Assembly: GCF_000165425.1 (NCBI RefSeq)
Contig: NW_001799488.1
Coordinates: forward strand, 236,957 to 300,956
Reading direction: 5' to 3'
From: Paramecium tetraurelia
Lineage: Eukaryota > Ciliophora > Oligohymenophorea > Peniculida > Parameciidae
DNA length: 64,000 nt
This document shows, in pieces, positions 37,089 to 48,106 of the stretch; position 1 is the first letter of the stretch; each line of letters begins with the position of its first letter. The notes under the pieces were generated by a model, which did not search any database, was not told where the DNA came from, and saw only the letters and a list, made by a program, of their open reading frames with translations. Made by a program: the position numbers and the translations under genes.

Positions 37089-38979
37089 TCAAATAAAACT
37101 GTGGCATTAAGCACTTTTTTTTCTGGAAGCAATAGAGGAAGTTCTATATAATAATTGTTAGTTACATTTTTCTACTATGAGATTTTCCGGTATGAATTCT
37201 GACAGGTTGAGTGAATTAAGAAAAAATTTCATCAGATTCAGTTTATCTTGTAGGGACAGTATTTCGACTAAACATGCAACTCATGGTTTTACGCATTCTG
37301 GCTTTTAATTATTTACTCAAAGGATTCCATGCTCTTTGAACAATAGGTATTGTTGTGGTAGAAGAGGTAGCAAAATTGGGTGAAAGTAGATTTGGTTCTG
37401 AAGAAGTAATTTAAAGTACAGGTTCAATATTATCAAATTTTTTTAATCTTTTGGATTTTGTACTGGCTGCACTTTGAACTCTATTAATTAAAATTTGGTT
37501 GTCATCAAGGGAAGTAGTTTTGATTCTTATTTTCTTTTCAGCATTAGTTTAGATTTTTCTGGAAACTCTGTCTCTGATTTGATCAATCATTTCTTTATCA
37601 AGCATAAGGAATTTAGTTTTTGGGTCATTAGGCAATTTTTTAAGATGATAGATCATATTCTAATGGGCAATTTCAGATTGCAATAAGACTCTTGGTTTTT
37701 GAGATCGCACATCATTTTTATCTGGTCTTTCTTCTGGATTTTTGAAGATTTCTTGGATTGTTTTTCTTTCTGTAATTTAAAATTGTTGAGGTTGAGAACT
37801 TTAATCCTTGTCATGTTGTTATAAGATAGAAATGATTTTGGCTTGTCTATTAGTCATATATTCTTAGATTAGATTGCTTTTATCTTTTAATAATTTAACG
37901 ATATCTGGAAAGTTCTTTTTTAAATTATTGAATTCTGCTGCTTCCATATAATAGGCAACAGTGTTATCCAATACTTGACATGAATACAATCTTTGAGGCA
38001 AAGAATCAATGATTTCTTCCTAGCCCACAAAGGCATTGTCTGATAATTAACTTAGGACAATTTTCTTTTTCTTTTTTGTAGTAGATTAATTAGTGACATC
38101 ATCTTAAATATGTCTAAAGAGTTCTACTCTTCCCTTTTGAATCAGAAAGTAAAACTTAGGTTCTTCACCTTCTTTCCATAACATAGTTTAGGATGCAAAA
38201 TTGATTGTTCTTAAATTTTATGTGAATTTAGAAACAGTGAATTTGGAAGCTCCATTGAATAATTTCATAAAGTATTCAATTTTCACATTTTATTCTTGTA
38301 TCTATTTCTCATAGACCAATTTGTAATCATGTTTATTCATAGAAATCAAGTGTGCTTCTTCAGATACCACAATCACACTAGCAGATCTTGGTTGATCAAG
38401 AATTAATGCTTAATCACCAAAACATTAACCAGAATAGTACTGCCACACCTTCTTGAACAATGGGATGCCACTATTATGATACATGGGATTTTCATTCAAC
38501 ATTCTAAGAGCCAGATCATATCTATTGAATGAAGGTAGTTGGATAGTTTTCTTTTTTTTCAATTGACCACCTCCAATGTTTGTTTCACTACCTTATTGTG
38601 TGATGAAATCCAATTCTTATTCAACATCCTCAGCTGATCTTTTAATATAGACACCCACTTCACCATGTAACAGAATGTAGAATCTATCTCCATACTCCCC
38701 TTAATTCATTATTGGCTAACCAAAATTATAGTGTTCATATTTAAAAAACTAAGCAGCATACATAGCAAACTCTCTGACCTTCATATTCTTATCACATTGT
38801 TTCTACATAAATTCTATTGTGGAGAGAGAATCAGCCACTTATTCAGCCTAGGCTGCTGTGTGCAATTGAGTATACATCTTATAAACTTAGATTGCAGGTT
38901 GCAGGATAATTTCATTCTGTCTTCTGATAGTATCATGATCTGGTTATTATTCTTATATTAATGATCTTTTATTTTTCAT
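37089..38979 (-). CDS. Double cyclic-nucleotide-binding-domain protein
   Basis: 622 residues with a single 22-nt intron, 37144-37165, in phase. Two cyclic-nucleotide-binding folds are visible. The first, about residues 80-230, has QPIMNQGEYGDRFYILLHGE and, after an insert, YYSGQCFGDQALILDQPRSAS, whose FGDQALI...PRSAS is the phosphate-binding cassette. The second, about 250-370, has TMLWKEGEEPKFYFLIQKG and VGQEEIIDS but lacks a clear PRxA arginine and may not bind nucleotide. The C-terminal third is disordered, Ser/Thr/Lys-rich. There is no kinase or channel domain. It could be a PKA-regulatory-like or ciliary cNMP sensor; the inhibitor site of PKA R subunits is not obvious. Confidence 0.82.
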
Positions 38980-39013
38980 TTTAATTTCTTATTTATATAA
39001 ATGTGAATATTTT

Positions 39014-40423
39014 TCATTCGATCCAAACTGTCTTAATATTGGAGAAGTTCTAGACCCCCCATTCACCACATTCTCTACCATATCCAGATCCTTTGATACC
39101 TCCAGATGGTAATCTTTAATCTGATTTGACTATTTCATTCACAAACACCATTCCTGCTTCTAGATGATTCACAAATTACTCAATCTCCTTCTTGTCATTA
39201 CTAACAACTACTGCTCCTAATCCATAAGATGTGTTATTCGCAATTCTCAATATCTCATCATTACTATTGGCTTTGATAAGACTAAATAATGGTCCAAAGG
39301 TCTCCTCTTTTGCCAATACATTTTATTCATCCACCTCTACTACTGTTGGCAACATAAAATTTTCATTCTCCTTTAATCTCTTCCCACCATAAACTATCTT
39401 TGCTCCTCCATCCACGCCCTTCTTTATCTAATTCAAAATATTTGTTATTAAATCCTCTCTAGCCATTGGTCCTAATTCGGTTGTCTCTAATAAAGGATCA
39501 CCAATTTTCAATTTCTCCAATGCATTTACTAATTTCTCCTTAAAAATATCGTAATATTGAAAATGAACTATGAATCTTTTTGCTGAAAAGCATACTTATC
39601 CACAATTTGCAACTCTTGATTTAAGTGCCAATTGAACTGCCAATTCAACATTTGCATTTTATAATATACAAAATGGATCAGACCCTCCCAATTCCAATAC
39701 ACTTCTCTTCAGATATTTACCAGCAGTAGCTCCTATTATTGAACCTGCAGCTGTGGAACCTGTAAATGATACACCCTATATCTAAGGATGTGCCATCACT
39801 TAATCAAGTTATTAAGCAGTTGTAAATGCATTCTAAAAAATGTTGCCATCGAATCCTGCTGATGTAAATAGTTCCTATAGAGCTAATCCACATAGACCTG
39901 TAGAATCAGATGGTCTATGAATCACTGCATTACCAACTGCTAACATTGGAATTATTGGCTTAAAACCTAAAACTAAATTCTTTTGATACATAACCAAAAT
40001 GGAAAATTAAAAGGTGATATTGAGTAGATGGTACCTATAGGAGAATATTGTACATAACTATTTTTGGCTTCTGTCTTCACTCTCTGAGGTTGTAAATATT
40101 TATTTATATTCTCAGCATAATATTTACAATAATTTTAAGATTTCTTGACCTCAGCCATTGATTAGGATATAGGTTTCCCTATTTCATAAGATATCAATTT
40201 AGCATATTTTTCTTAATTCTAATTCAATAAATCTGCCAACCTACTTAATATATCATTTCTACTTCAATAGCTTCTCTGATTTTATTTAAAATGAACTATT
40301 CTTATTGATTTGATATCCCTCCTTTGATTATTGTATCACATGATTTAATTCTTAATCATTTAGAAACTTGAATTCCCCTAGTACCTATTTTGTAGCTGGA
40401 TTTTTTGATATAAATTATCTCAT
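39014..40423 (-). CDS. NAD(P)-dependent aldehyde dehydrogenase (succinate-semialdehyde type)
   Basis: 455 residues, with introns 39967-39989 (23 nt) and 40244-40262 (19 nt); the total is in phase. Visible are the cofactor-site PFNFPFW, the Rossmann motif [12 protein letters not shown], the catalytic Glu in LELGGSDPF, the catalytic Cys in [21 protein letters not shown] and the C-terminal [19 protein letters not shown]. Length and the [12 protein letters not shown] tail fit the succinate-semialdehyde dehydrogenase/GabD-like branch. The reaction is aldehyde to carboxylic acid with NAD(P)+. There is no obvious mitochondrial presequence ([16 protein letters not shown]). The exact substrate cannot be read. 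Confidence 0.9.
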
Positions 40424-40535
40424 TATTGATTGTAAATATTTGATATTATTTATAAATATAGAAACATCATCATAGATCCAAATTATTGAAATTAATTAAT
40501 ACTTAGCTGTCAATTATTGAACACATTATCTCTTT

Positions 40536-40946
40536 ATGTATTATAAGTATTCATTTAAATCCCTAAATAAGCTATAATTATAACCCATACCTCAAAATTA
40601 AGCAACTATCCAAATAGAAACAGATAATACAAGTTTTAATAAATAGATGATATTCAACTATAGACATAATAAATTCACCTTCACATTCGATCCTAATAAT
40701 AGTTTAACAGAGGTATCTTAAACTGAAAGACAATTAATGTATTTAATAAACACCATTACTAAGATGATTAGTGAAGTATTATATCAGAAAAAGTATTAAT
40801 ACTGATTAATTAATTTATAAAGTATATATTATGAAAATCATTAGATTTCTCTTGATCTAATTCAGTTCAAAAAGTATCTAACCATTTCTCATTCAGATTT
40901 GTAAGCTACATAACTTGATATTAATAAATGCGACAGCGTTTATTGA
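40536..40946 (+). CDS. Small two-exon protein of unknown function
   Basis: 126 residues if a 30-nt intron, 40793-40822 (AAAG end), is removed; unspliced, translation stops 43 nt later at TGA 40803-40805. The spliced sequence reads naturally through the junction (VLYQKNIYYENHQISLDLIQ), which supports the intron. The protein is polar, with a possible beta-rich core (MIFNYRHNKFTFTFDPNNS). No family was recognised. It is divergent from the aldehyde dehydrogenase gene, 112 bp apart. Confidence 0.55.
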
Positions 40947-41141
40947 ATATTAATGTGAAGAGAAATCAGACTGATTATCATCTAATGAATATTGAATAAT
41001 GATTTTTTACTAGAGATTTAGTATTAGATTTAATAATTAAATAATATGCTTTCAATCATATTCTAAATGATTATAATTATAAAAACATGTATTGAAATTT
41101 GATTAATTAAACATGGAATTCTATTAATAATAATAATAAAA

Positions 41142-42009
41142 ATGAGTATTTATTTCGATGGGTCAAATGTTGGAATACAAATAGCTCCGATAGAATATCA
41201 ATCAAATTATACAGTGTCAAATATGTATGATTACTTGGCGCAATACTAATTAGACAGGTAACAATACAGTTTAACGTTGGATGGATAAACAATGTTAAAC
41301 CCATAAGATAGTTCATACATTTCATAATTTTTTTAACCAAATGCAGCTCTTTATGTTGTTTAAGCATAGCCAACATTTAATGTGTATTTTGAAGGATAGT
41401 AAATATTGACAAATCAACTACCAAACATGGCTATACTTGATGTATTTCACTGATAATATATAATAGTTGTTAACATATTTATAATAATAAGGTGTTAATC
41501 TAGGGTAAAATGTGTAAGTTGACTTTTATGATTAAAGTTCCACTCCACTATTTATGAATGCTGATATTAATGAGGGTTTGTATAATTATACAAATGGTAA
41601 TCAAATAGTAATCATAAATATCACACCTTTATAATAATAAGAGATTCCAAAATAGATGGGATCAAATACTAAAGTGGATTCATTTAAATAATAAAAGTAA
41701 TAATTATAAATAAATATTAGTATTGGAGCAAATGAACTACTCTAATCCTTGATTTTACTCAAAAATGTAAGTTTATTGATTGATCCAAATGGTTAATTTG
41801 TTGTATACAAATTTCACTTCCCAACTTTGATCTAAGGATACTTACAAAGAAGTTAAGGAAAAGATGCAGCTAATATTACACACTTTAGTGTGGTGCATGC
41901 TGATTGGATAGAAAAGAATAACATAAAATATTGCTCATTTGATGATTACGGATTTGCTATTACATGGGAAGATGGAAATGTTAGTTCCGTGAAAATTAAG
42001 CAATAGTGA
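41142..42009 (+). CDS. Unrecognised 280-residue protein with repeated ubiquitin-like-fold segments
   Basis: Two exons separated by a 25-nt intron, 41442-41466; spliced length is an exact multiple of three. The sequence shows three loosely similar blocks of about 70-90 residues with alternating strand/turn patterns (YSLTLDGQTMLNPQDSS, FNVYFEGQQILTNQLPN, LLIDPNGQFVVYKFHFP), suggesting tandem beta-grasp or ubiquitin-like units. There is no diglycine end. The C-terminus is a distinct module (ADWIEKNNIKYCSFDDYGF). Codon use is rich in TAA-coded Gln. Function unknown; the fold suggestion is inference. Confidence 0.58.
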
Positions 42010-42618
42010 AAATCATATAAATCAAAAATAATTATACATTTTTTATCAAATTATAATCTACCTTATTTTAACTATCCGAAAGATGTTTCTCATCACTAAT
42101 AAAATTTATCAATATATCAATTAATAGCAAACAGGGTTTGAAATAGAAATTTATTTTCATCAAGTTAAAGTTTTAGTATTCTAGAAATGATATGGCTTTT
42201 GATATAAAATTAAAATGAAATTATATTAGAAGTATTCAAATATTAACAATTAACATTTTTAGTAAGTCTTTGATCAAAAAATGCTTGCAATAGAATATAT
42301 ATCTATATAATTTTATAATGATAAATCTTAATCTGATTAATAATCATTATCAACTGACCCCTTTCAGTTTTTTTATTATTTCTTATCTGTAACTAAAATA
42401 TTCAATCGGCACATAAAGATATTGATTTTTTCCAAAAACCTAATTTATTACATAATTCTCGAATAAAACCTTTTAATCAAACGAAATATTTGAGCAAATG
42501 TACGAATAATATCATATTTACATGAGAATTTACTTGAACATCATTAATTTGCATTCAAAGTGAAATTGTCATCTATATTTTAGCTAATTATAAAAATAAA
42601 AAAACATTAATATATGGA
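42010..42618. other. Intergenic spacer, no gene seen
   Basis: About 600 bp between two convergent genes. It is strongly AT-rich with frequent TGA in every frame I tried on both strands, and no splice pattern gave a convincing protein. This is long for this genome, where convergent spacers are often under 100 bp. I see no repeat, RNA gene or mobile-element hallmark in it. Confidence 0.45.
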
Positions 42619-45449
42619 TCATTTTTCAAATATTTCGCTAGAATTATTTAAATTAGCAGGATCATGAGAAAATTTTGCTTCCCCAACAACAATCAACTCT
42701 TTGTGATTTATAATTTGTGCTCTTGTATTTTCCTTTTTAATATATGTCAAATGATTACATTTTGCTTTTATTGTTCCATTCTTAAATCTTTAATATAACG
42801 ATCTACAATTGACTTATAATCTTCCTCAAGTATCTAAAATCTTAAATCTATTTTCTTTTCTCTGTCCTCTTTCTTTTCTTCCTCTTTTTTATTTTCGTCT
42901 TCTTACTTTTCATCATCATTTTTCTTTACGTGGCCTTCTTTTTTAGTATTTTCTGACTATATAGATTTATTATATTTGCCATTTAATATTGCTCCTAGGA
43001 CAATTAATGAATCTATCAAATAAAGTGTCAAATTGTAAAATATTATGATGGAAAATATATAACCTTAAAAATTCATGGAGGTTTCAACAATATAAAATCT
43101 TATAAATATCAATATATATTTACATTATTAAAAAAAAAATGTTTAAGCACAAATATTAGGATAATTTCTAAACTTATTCCAGATATTCTTTAGGTTTTAT
43201 TTAAATCCTTAAAAGATGATACATTTCGGAATAAACAGTTGTGATAAGCAAATTTAAAAAGATAAAAATTGGCACTAACAATGATACCCTATTAATTAAT
43301 AATAATGATATACCAACATTAATCTGTCTTAATCCCAAAGTTTCTAATTATAAAAAAGGCAATAAAAATTAAAATTCCAAAAATAGTGACAAAATGTTAT
43401 TCATCTTGAACATCATATACTAGATTTCTCCCGTATGTGTAAATTAGGTTGCCTATTACAGCTGCTGAGCACAAGATTTCTGCAAAAAAAGTATATTTGA
43501 ATAGCTTTTCATAAAAGTTATCAACCTTTTTTTCTGAAATGCTTTAGATTGACAGTTTATACATCCTTACTTATTTAGAATTTTATTCATCATTACCATC
43601 ATTCATCAATCCTTCATTGATATTGTTATCAGTTGAAGAGTGTTACACATGAGAACTTTATGCATCTCTCATCCATTCTTCAAATTCTTGGGTTGGTAAT
43701 TCTTTATATAAATTTTCAAATTTATAATTTTTCTATTCAATTTCAAAGTTAATTTCTTTTTTGGAATTCATTTGATTTTTGTCTAGTTTCTTAATTTTTG
43801 ACTTAAAAAGAATTTATAATTCATTTTTAGTGAATAACAAGATTAAATCTCTAACTTTTTTTTTCACAATGGTTACGCCAATTTAGTATTATTAAACTAG
43901 TAACACAAAAAATAATAATAGGATAAATAGGAAAAATGGACAAACTATTGCAATTATAATTTTTAAGTATGATCTGGAACTATTTGAATAAAAATATAAT
44001 TGATATGGTGAGAAGGTGTACAAAAATAAAATTTGTGCTAATTTTATTTTAGATTCAAATTTTCTTAAATCTAATAAGATTGCATACATAAGACTATGCT
44101 TATTTAATGCAAAATCATTACATTAAGTAATGTTATACATCAGATTTGATAAATCCAAAAACATTTAAGCTTAATTATCTTGAATGATTTTCTTCTCACC
44201 TAAATTACTAGCAGCAGAAAAAAAATATTTTTTTTCACTCTTTTTAAACATATTAAAAGGTAATACTGAATTTAAATGTAAATTTAGATTTCCTTTCTAA
44301 TTTTCACTTTCTAATTCTTTAATATAGCTATCAACATCGTTATAGAGCTCGTTCCATTTATAATAAGCGAAGAAAGGATCATGAAATCTCTTAAGCTCTG
44401 CTAAAGAATCTATTTAAAATTAGTAATTCAAATAGTTCATATATCCAACAAAAGAATAATTAAGAGTTAAAATTTTATTTTCATTTTGTACATGAATTAA
44501 ATTATAATAGCCAGTTGCCCCACAATATTTAGGTGACATAATCATTTCATCCATATATATAAATTTTTCTTTACCTATTTGAATACTCAAATAACCAACA
44601 TAAAAATATTGAGATTGAAAATGCTTAAAGATTCCTCTATAAATCCAATTTAATAGCCTAATAGTACTTTATTCTTCATTGATTACTAAAAATATGCACT
44701 TGTTATATTCATAAGTATAGCATATATTACCTTAATAATAAATACAATACTTACATTCATTTTCTTTTACATTTATTTTTGATACAAGGTCTGGATCGAA
44801 ATTTTTACAGTTTTCTTTACCATTAATTAAAATTACAATATTAATCTTCCTTTTTGACTCTTTTGGGAAAATATCCTTGAATGTTGCAATTTGAGAATTA
44901 ATTTCTGATATTTCTTAATTATCATAAAGTAAACAAAATGTGACACTATTATCATCAATCTATTCAAATTGAAAGATTTGTTTGTTAATTTATTATCTTA
45001 AAATAATCTCAGTCTATTATGGATATGGATTATTTTGAATCTAGTTGATTAGACTATTAACGATGTCATCCACATTAAATTATTATTTTATAAAATCATC
45101 CATATCAGATAATTACCCTTCATCTTTTCCTTATTCTTATCCAGCTTTTTGTTATTACGATTGAGATGTTTATTCTTAATTCTACCTCTCTTTGAGCTTA
45201 ACAATAAAATAGTTATAAAGTTTAATATGTTTATCTAGGTAGTCCTTACCTTTTGTGCTAATGTTGTCATAAATTAATCCATCACCTTAGTTGATAGGCC
45301 TATAAATTATATTTGGATTAGATTCGCTAGTCTATTCATAAACTTCAAATCCCTATGTGAGCATTAATTTTTACAGATGCGTCACTCGTATTAAAATAAA
45401 GAGTATGCTAAACTTTTGGAGACTCGCTAGCCTGGTTTGAAACATTCAT
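42619..45449 (-). CDS. Multi-pass membrane protein, possibly divergent glycosyltransferase/chitin-synthase-like
   Basis: A gene of about 2.8 kb with several short introns; two were read clearly, 22 nt near the 5' end (GTAAAAAT...ACATAG) and 26 nt near the 3' end. The N-terminal ~450 residues are soluble, with a part (VTFCLLYDNQEISEIN, KINIVILINGKE, KFIYMDEMIMSPKYCGATGY) whose order loosely recalls family-2 glycosyltransferases. Several membrane helices follow (KIIIAIVCPFFLFILLLFF is the clearest). After a polar loop and more hydrophobic segments comes a Lys/Glu coiled tail ending in GEAKFSHDPANLNNSSEIF. Enzymatic residues such as a QxxRW motif were not found, so catalysis is uncertain. Exon boundaries in the middle are approximate. 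Confidence 0.5.
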
Positions 45450-45816
45450 TTATTAAATAAAATATCTAAATTTAATTAATGTCAAATTATATATATATTG
45501 ATTACAATATACTAAGTAGAATATTTTTAGAAATAAAAAAATGATTTTTACATATTTGGAAGTGAGATAAAATGGTGAACACCTTTCAATTGTTTTGAAA
45601 AATTGAGCTTAAATTAGCTTATAACATTAGATGAAAATCTATGTTATTCTGCGTTAAATGCACTTAAAAAGTTCGGTGAACTTGAAATTAAATTTCTTTT
45701 TTGTATCTATTCAATCTTTTGATTTAGAATATAATGTAATTTCCTAATAGCTCGCAATAAGTTTATTATTAATCCAATAGGTTTAGTATACATAATGTAT
45801 TGTAGTTGATTTATAA

Positions 45817-46020
45817 TCAACATTAATCTAAATGATATCTACTAAAATAGCCTTCCTTGAATCTATCATGAGTTCTGAATAACTAGGCTTCGAATTCATT
45901 GAGAGAAAATCAAATTTTAAATAATATAATATAAGAAAATATTCAATTTAGGCTAAACTAAACCAAAAATAAAAATAGAATACCATAATTTCTTCTTTAA
46001 ATAATTGCTTGAAAATTCAT
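45817..46020 (-). CDS. Unresolved short coding candidate
   Basis: Inside an 800-bp gap, a start ATG at 46020 and a possible 26-31-nt intron lead toward a frame with a protein-like stretch (NEFEAQLFRTHDRFKEGYF) that ends at TGA 45817. I could not find a splice combination that joins the ATG to this stretch in frame; another frame with a different ending also stays open. It may be a small gene with an intron I missed, or a decayed remnant. The rest of 45,450-46,250 shows nothing else. Confidence 0.25.
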
Positions 46021-46250
46021 GAAAGTGAATAGACATTTATGATGATATCAAAATTTATTAGATATCGATTCACTGAAATCACAGTAAAGAAAATTTCAGA
46101 ATTAATTATATTTAATTAACTTTAATAAGATAATCTTCATTGAATTGTGAATAACCTGATAGAAAAGTCATTGAAGTTGTAGAGAAACGAAATTACAGAG
46201 TATTAAATATCAAAAATATTAAATATAAAATTAATTAATTAATATAAATT

Positions 46251-47009
46251 TCATTTAAAGAGGAAGGAACATTTTTCCATCTCATCTAATTATTATTAGA
46301 TTTACACTTTTATCGATTTAGTTCTGCCTCTTTCAAGTTGGCTGGTTTTCTGATTCCTCTCAAATTACAATTAAAATATTTAATTGATTCTTTTTTATTC
46401 AATTTCTTATAATTTTTTACTCATTTCTAATTTAATTAATTATTCTTAATCATTAAATTTATTAATTAGCACTTCTTCTTAATGAGCATGTTTTTATTTA
46501 AGTACTCTTTATTGTGTTTCTTGAGTTTACCTCTATTCGGATTGGGTTCTTCTCATATGATCTTAACTTGCTTCTTTTAGATATACCTGATAAAGTTCTG
46601 CTTTTTTGAATTCCTTTTGATTGGATAAATATGTTATAATTTTTTATAGATTTTGATATTCAGCATTTTGTTATCTTTTATTAAAGATAGATTTTTATAA
46701 TTATACCTTTTATTAATGCCATAATTATTAAAGTGCTTGACTTTTCTAATAATTGAACTTTTCAAATAGCTGATTAAAGTATTAATTAACTTCTTCTATT
46801 TATTACTTGGTTTATGAGAGAATTCTTTCTTCTCCTAATTTGAATTAATCCTAAATTTCTTCTCTTTCAATAAGATCTCGTATAGTTTTCATTTGAAGTA
46901 TTTTAGATTTAACTTCATCAGCCTCTTTGAAATCATGATTGACTTAACAATTAACCATATGCTATTATGTCAGTTTTATTATTTCATCCATTTGTGTTAA
47001 AGTCAACAT
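46251..47009 (-). CDS. Gln-rich coiled-coil protein (252 residues)
   Basis: A single-exon frame, exact multiple of three. The whole protein is helical and rich in Gln, Lys and Glu (EADEVKSKILQMKTIRDLIE, KQQIEEVNQYFNQLFEKF, KLEMSKKLQEIEQKRINQ), with heptad-like spacing of Leu/Ile. Many glutamines are TAA/TAG codons. The opening DFKEADEVKSKI resembles the UVR-type or tether helices of cytoskeletal proteins, but no family can be named. It lies 46 bp downstream of the SHIPPO-repeat gene on the same strand and could be a ciliary or cortical structural protein. Confidence 0.65.
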
Positions 47010-47055
47010 TTATGAATATAATTTATTAATAATTTCATTGATAATATAATGATAA

Positions 47056-48078
47056 TCAATCTGGATATTCAACATCACCAAATTCTGATGGTAATTGATA
47101 AGTACCAGGTCCAGGAACTAAAATAATGAAATTGAATTCGTTTACAAACTTTATTTCGAATTTAAATAGTTTTTCTTTCTGATGCTCCAAAACTGAATCC
47201 AGAACTACTTTTCAATCTGAAATCAGCAATATCTCCAGGAGGATCATAGGTTCCTGGCCCAGGAGTTTTAATTATTCTGAAAGACTTGTTAGATGTAGGA
47301 GAAAACAAAGGAGCTCTATTACTAGAGTATTTAGAATTGAAGTAATTTCCAATTTTGCTGATACCACCAACATTATAAGCACAGGGAGATGGAGTTGTCG
47401 ATTCCAAATAAATATCTAAATTGTTAGTGATGTCTTTACGTTTTGCTTTGGTTCTTTCTCCAAATGAAAATTTGATGTTGGAGAAAGTATCTTTCAAATT
47501 GTAGGTATTAGGTGCTGGATTTTTATTTGGATTACCATATATTCCTACAGCTTTGGTTTCTGCTCTGCCATACCCAAATTTTGTGACTGGTTTTGGTTTT
47601 GATTTAATTGTATAAGCAGTAGGAGGAGGGATATACTTATCTGTTAATTTGGCAAAGTCGAATTTTATACCAAATCCGAAACTGCAAGTTCTTTAACCAA
47701 GAGCTGTTCTTATCCTAAAATTGTACAAAGATTGAAATACTAGGAGTCATAAAATTATTGTTGACAATAACTGGAACGAGGTTTCGAGAATCTTGTGGCT
47801 TTAGCAAATGAATATTGTTATTTAGATGGGGAATGATTAATAACATCATGAATAACCTTTTTATTAAATTGATCAGCTGTTCTCAAGAGTATCATAGATC
47901 CTGTATTTCTTGATCGTCCATATAAGGTTTCTGCAGCGCTAAATGTTCTTTCTGAGGCTGTCCGCGCTCTTCCCTTCTTCTTGCTGCTCTCTTGAGGACT
48001 ACTCAATTCAATATTATTCCCTGATTATGTCTCCTACTCCTATAATTTATATTGACTGTCCAACTATTTCTCAGACAT
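47056..48078 (-). CDS. SHIPPO/STPG-repeat protein (axonemal, sperm-tail PG-rich type)
   Basis: 322 residues, with introns 47118-47145 (28 nt) and 47715-47740 (26 nt); spliced length in phase. Several Pro-Gly-Pro-Gly-Thr-Tyr repeats are visible: TPGPGTYDPPGD, FPGPGTYQLPSEF and degenerate units such as IPPPTAYTIKSKPKP and NPAPNTYNLKDTFS, interleaved with SFGFGIKFD/FSFGERTK phrases. This is the signature of STPG/ODF3 proteins, several of which lie on or inside axonemal microtubules in other eukaryotes. The N-terminal ~80 residues are Ser/Arg-rich and unrelated. In a ciliate a cilium role is likely, though inferred. Confidence 0.82.
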
Positions 48079-48106
48079 CTTTATTTTATTATTAGAATAA
48101 ATTTAA

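Noticed and set aside
40536-40805. Unspliced 89-residue version of the small plus-strand gene
   Set aside because: Removing a 30-nt intron gives a longer product that reads more naturally across the junction and is in phase.
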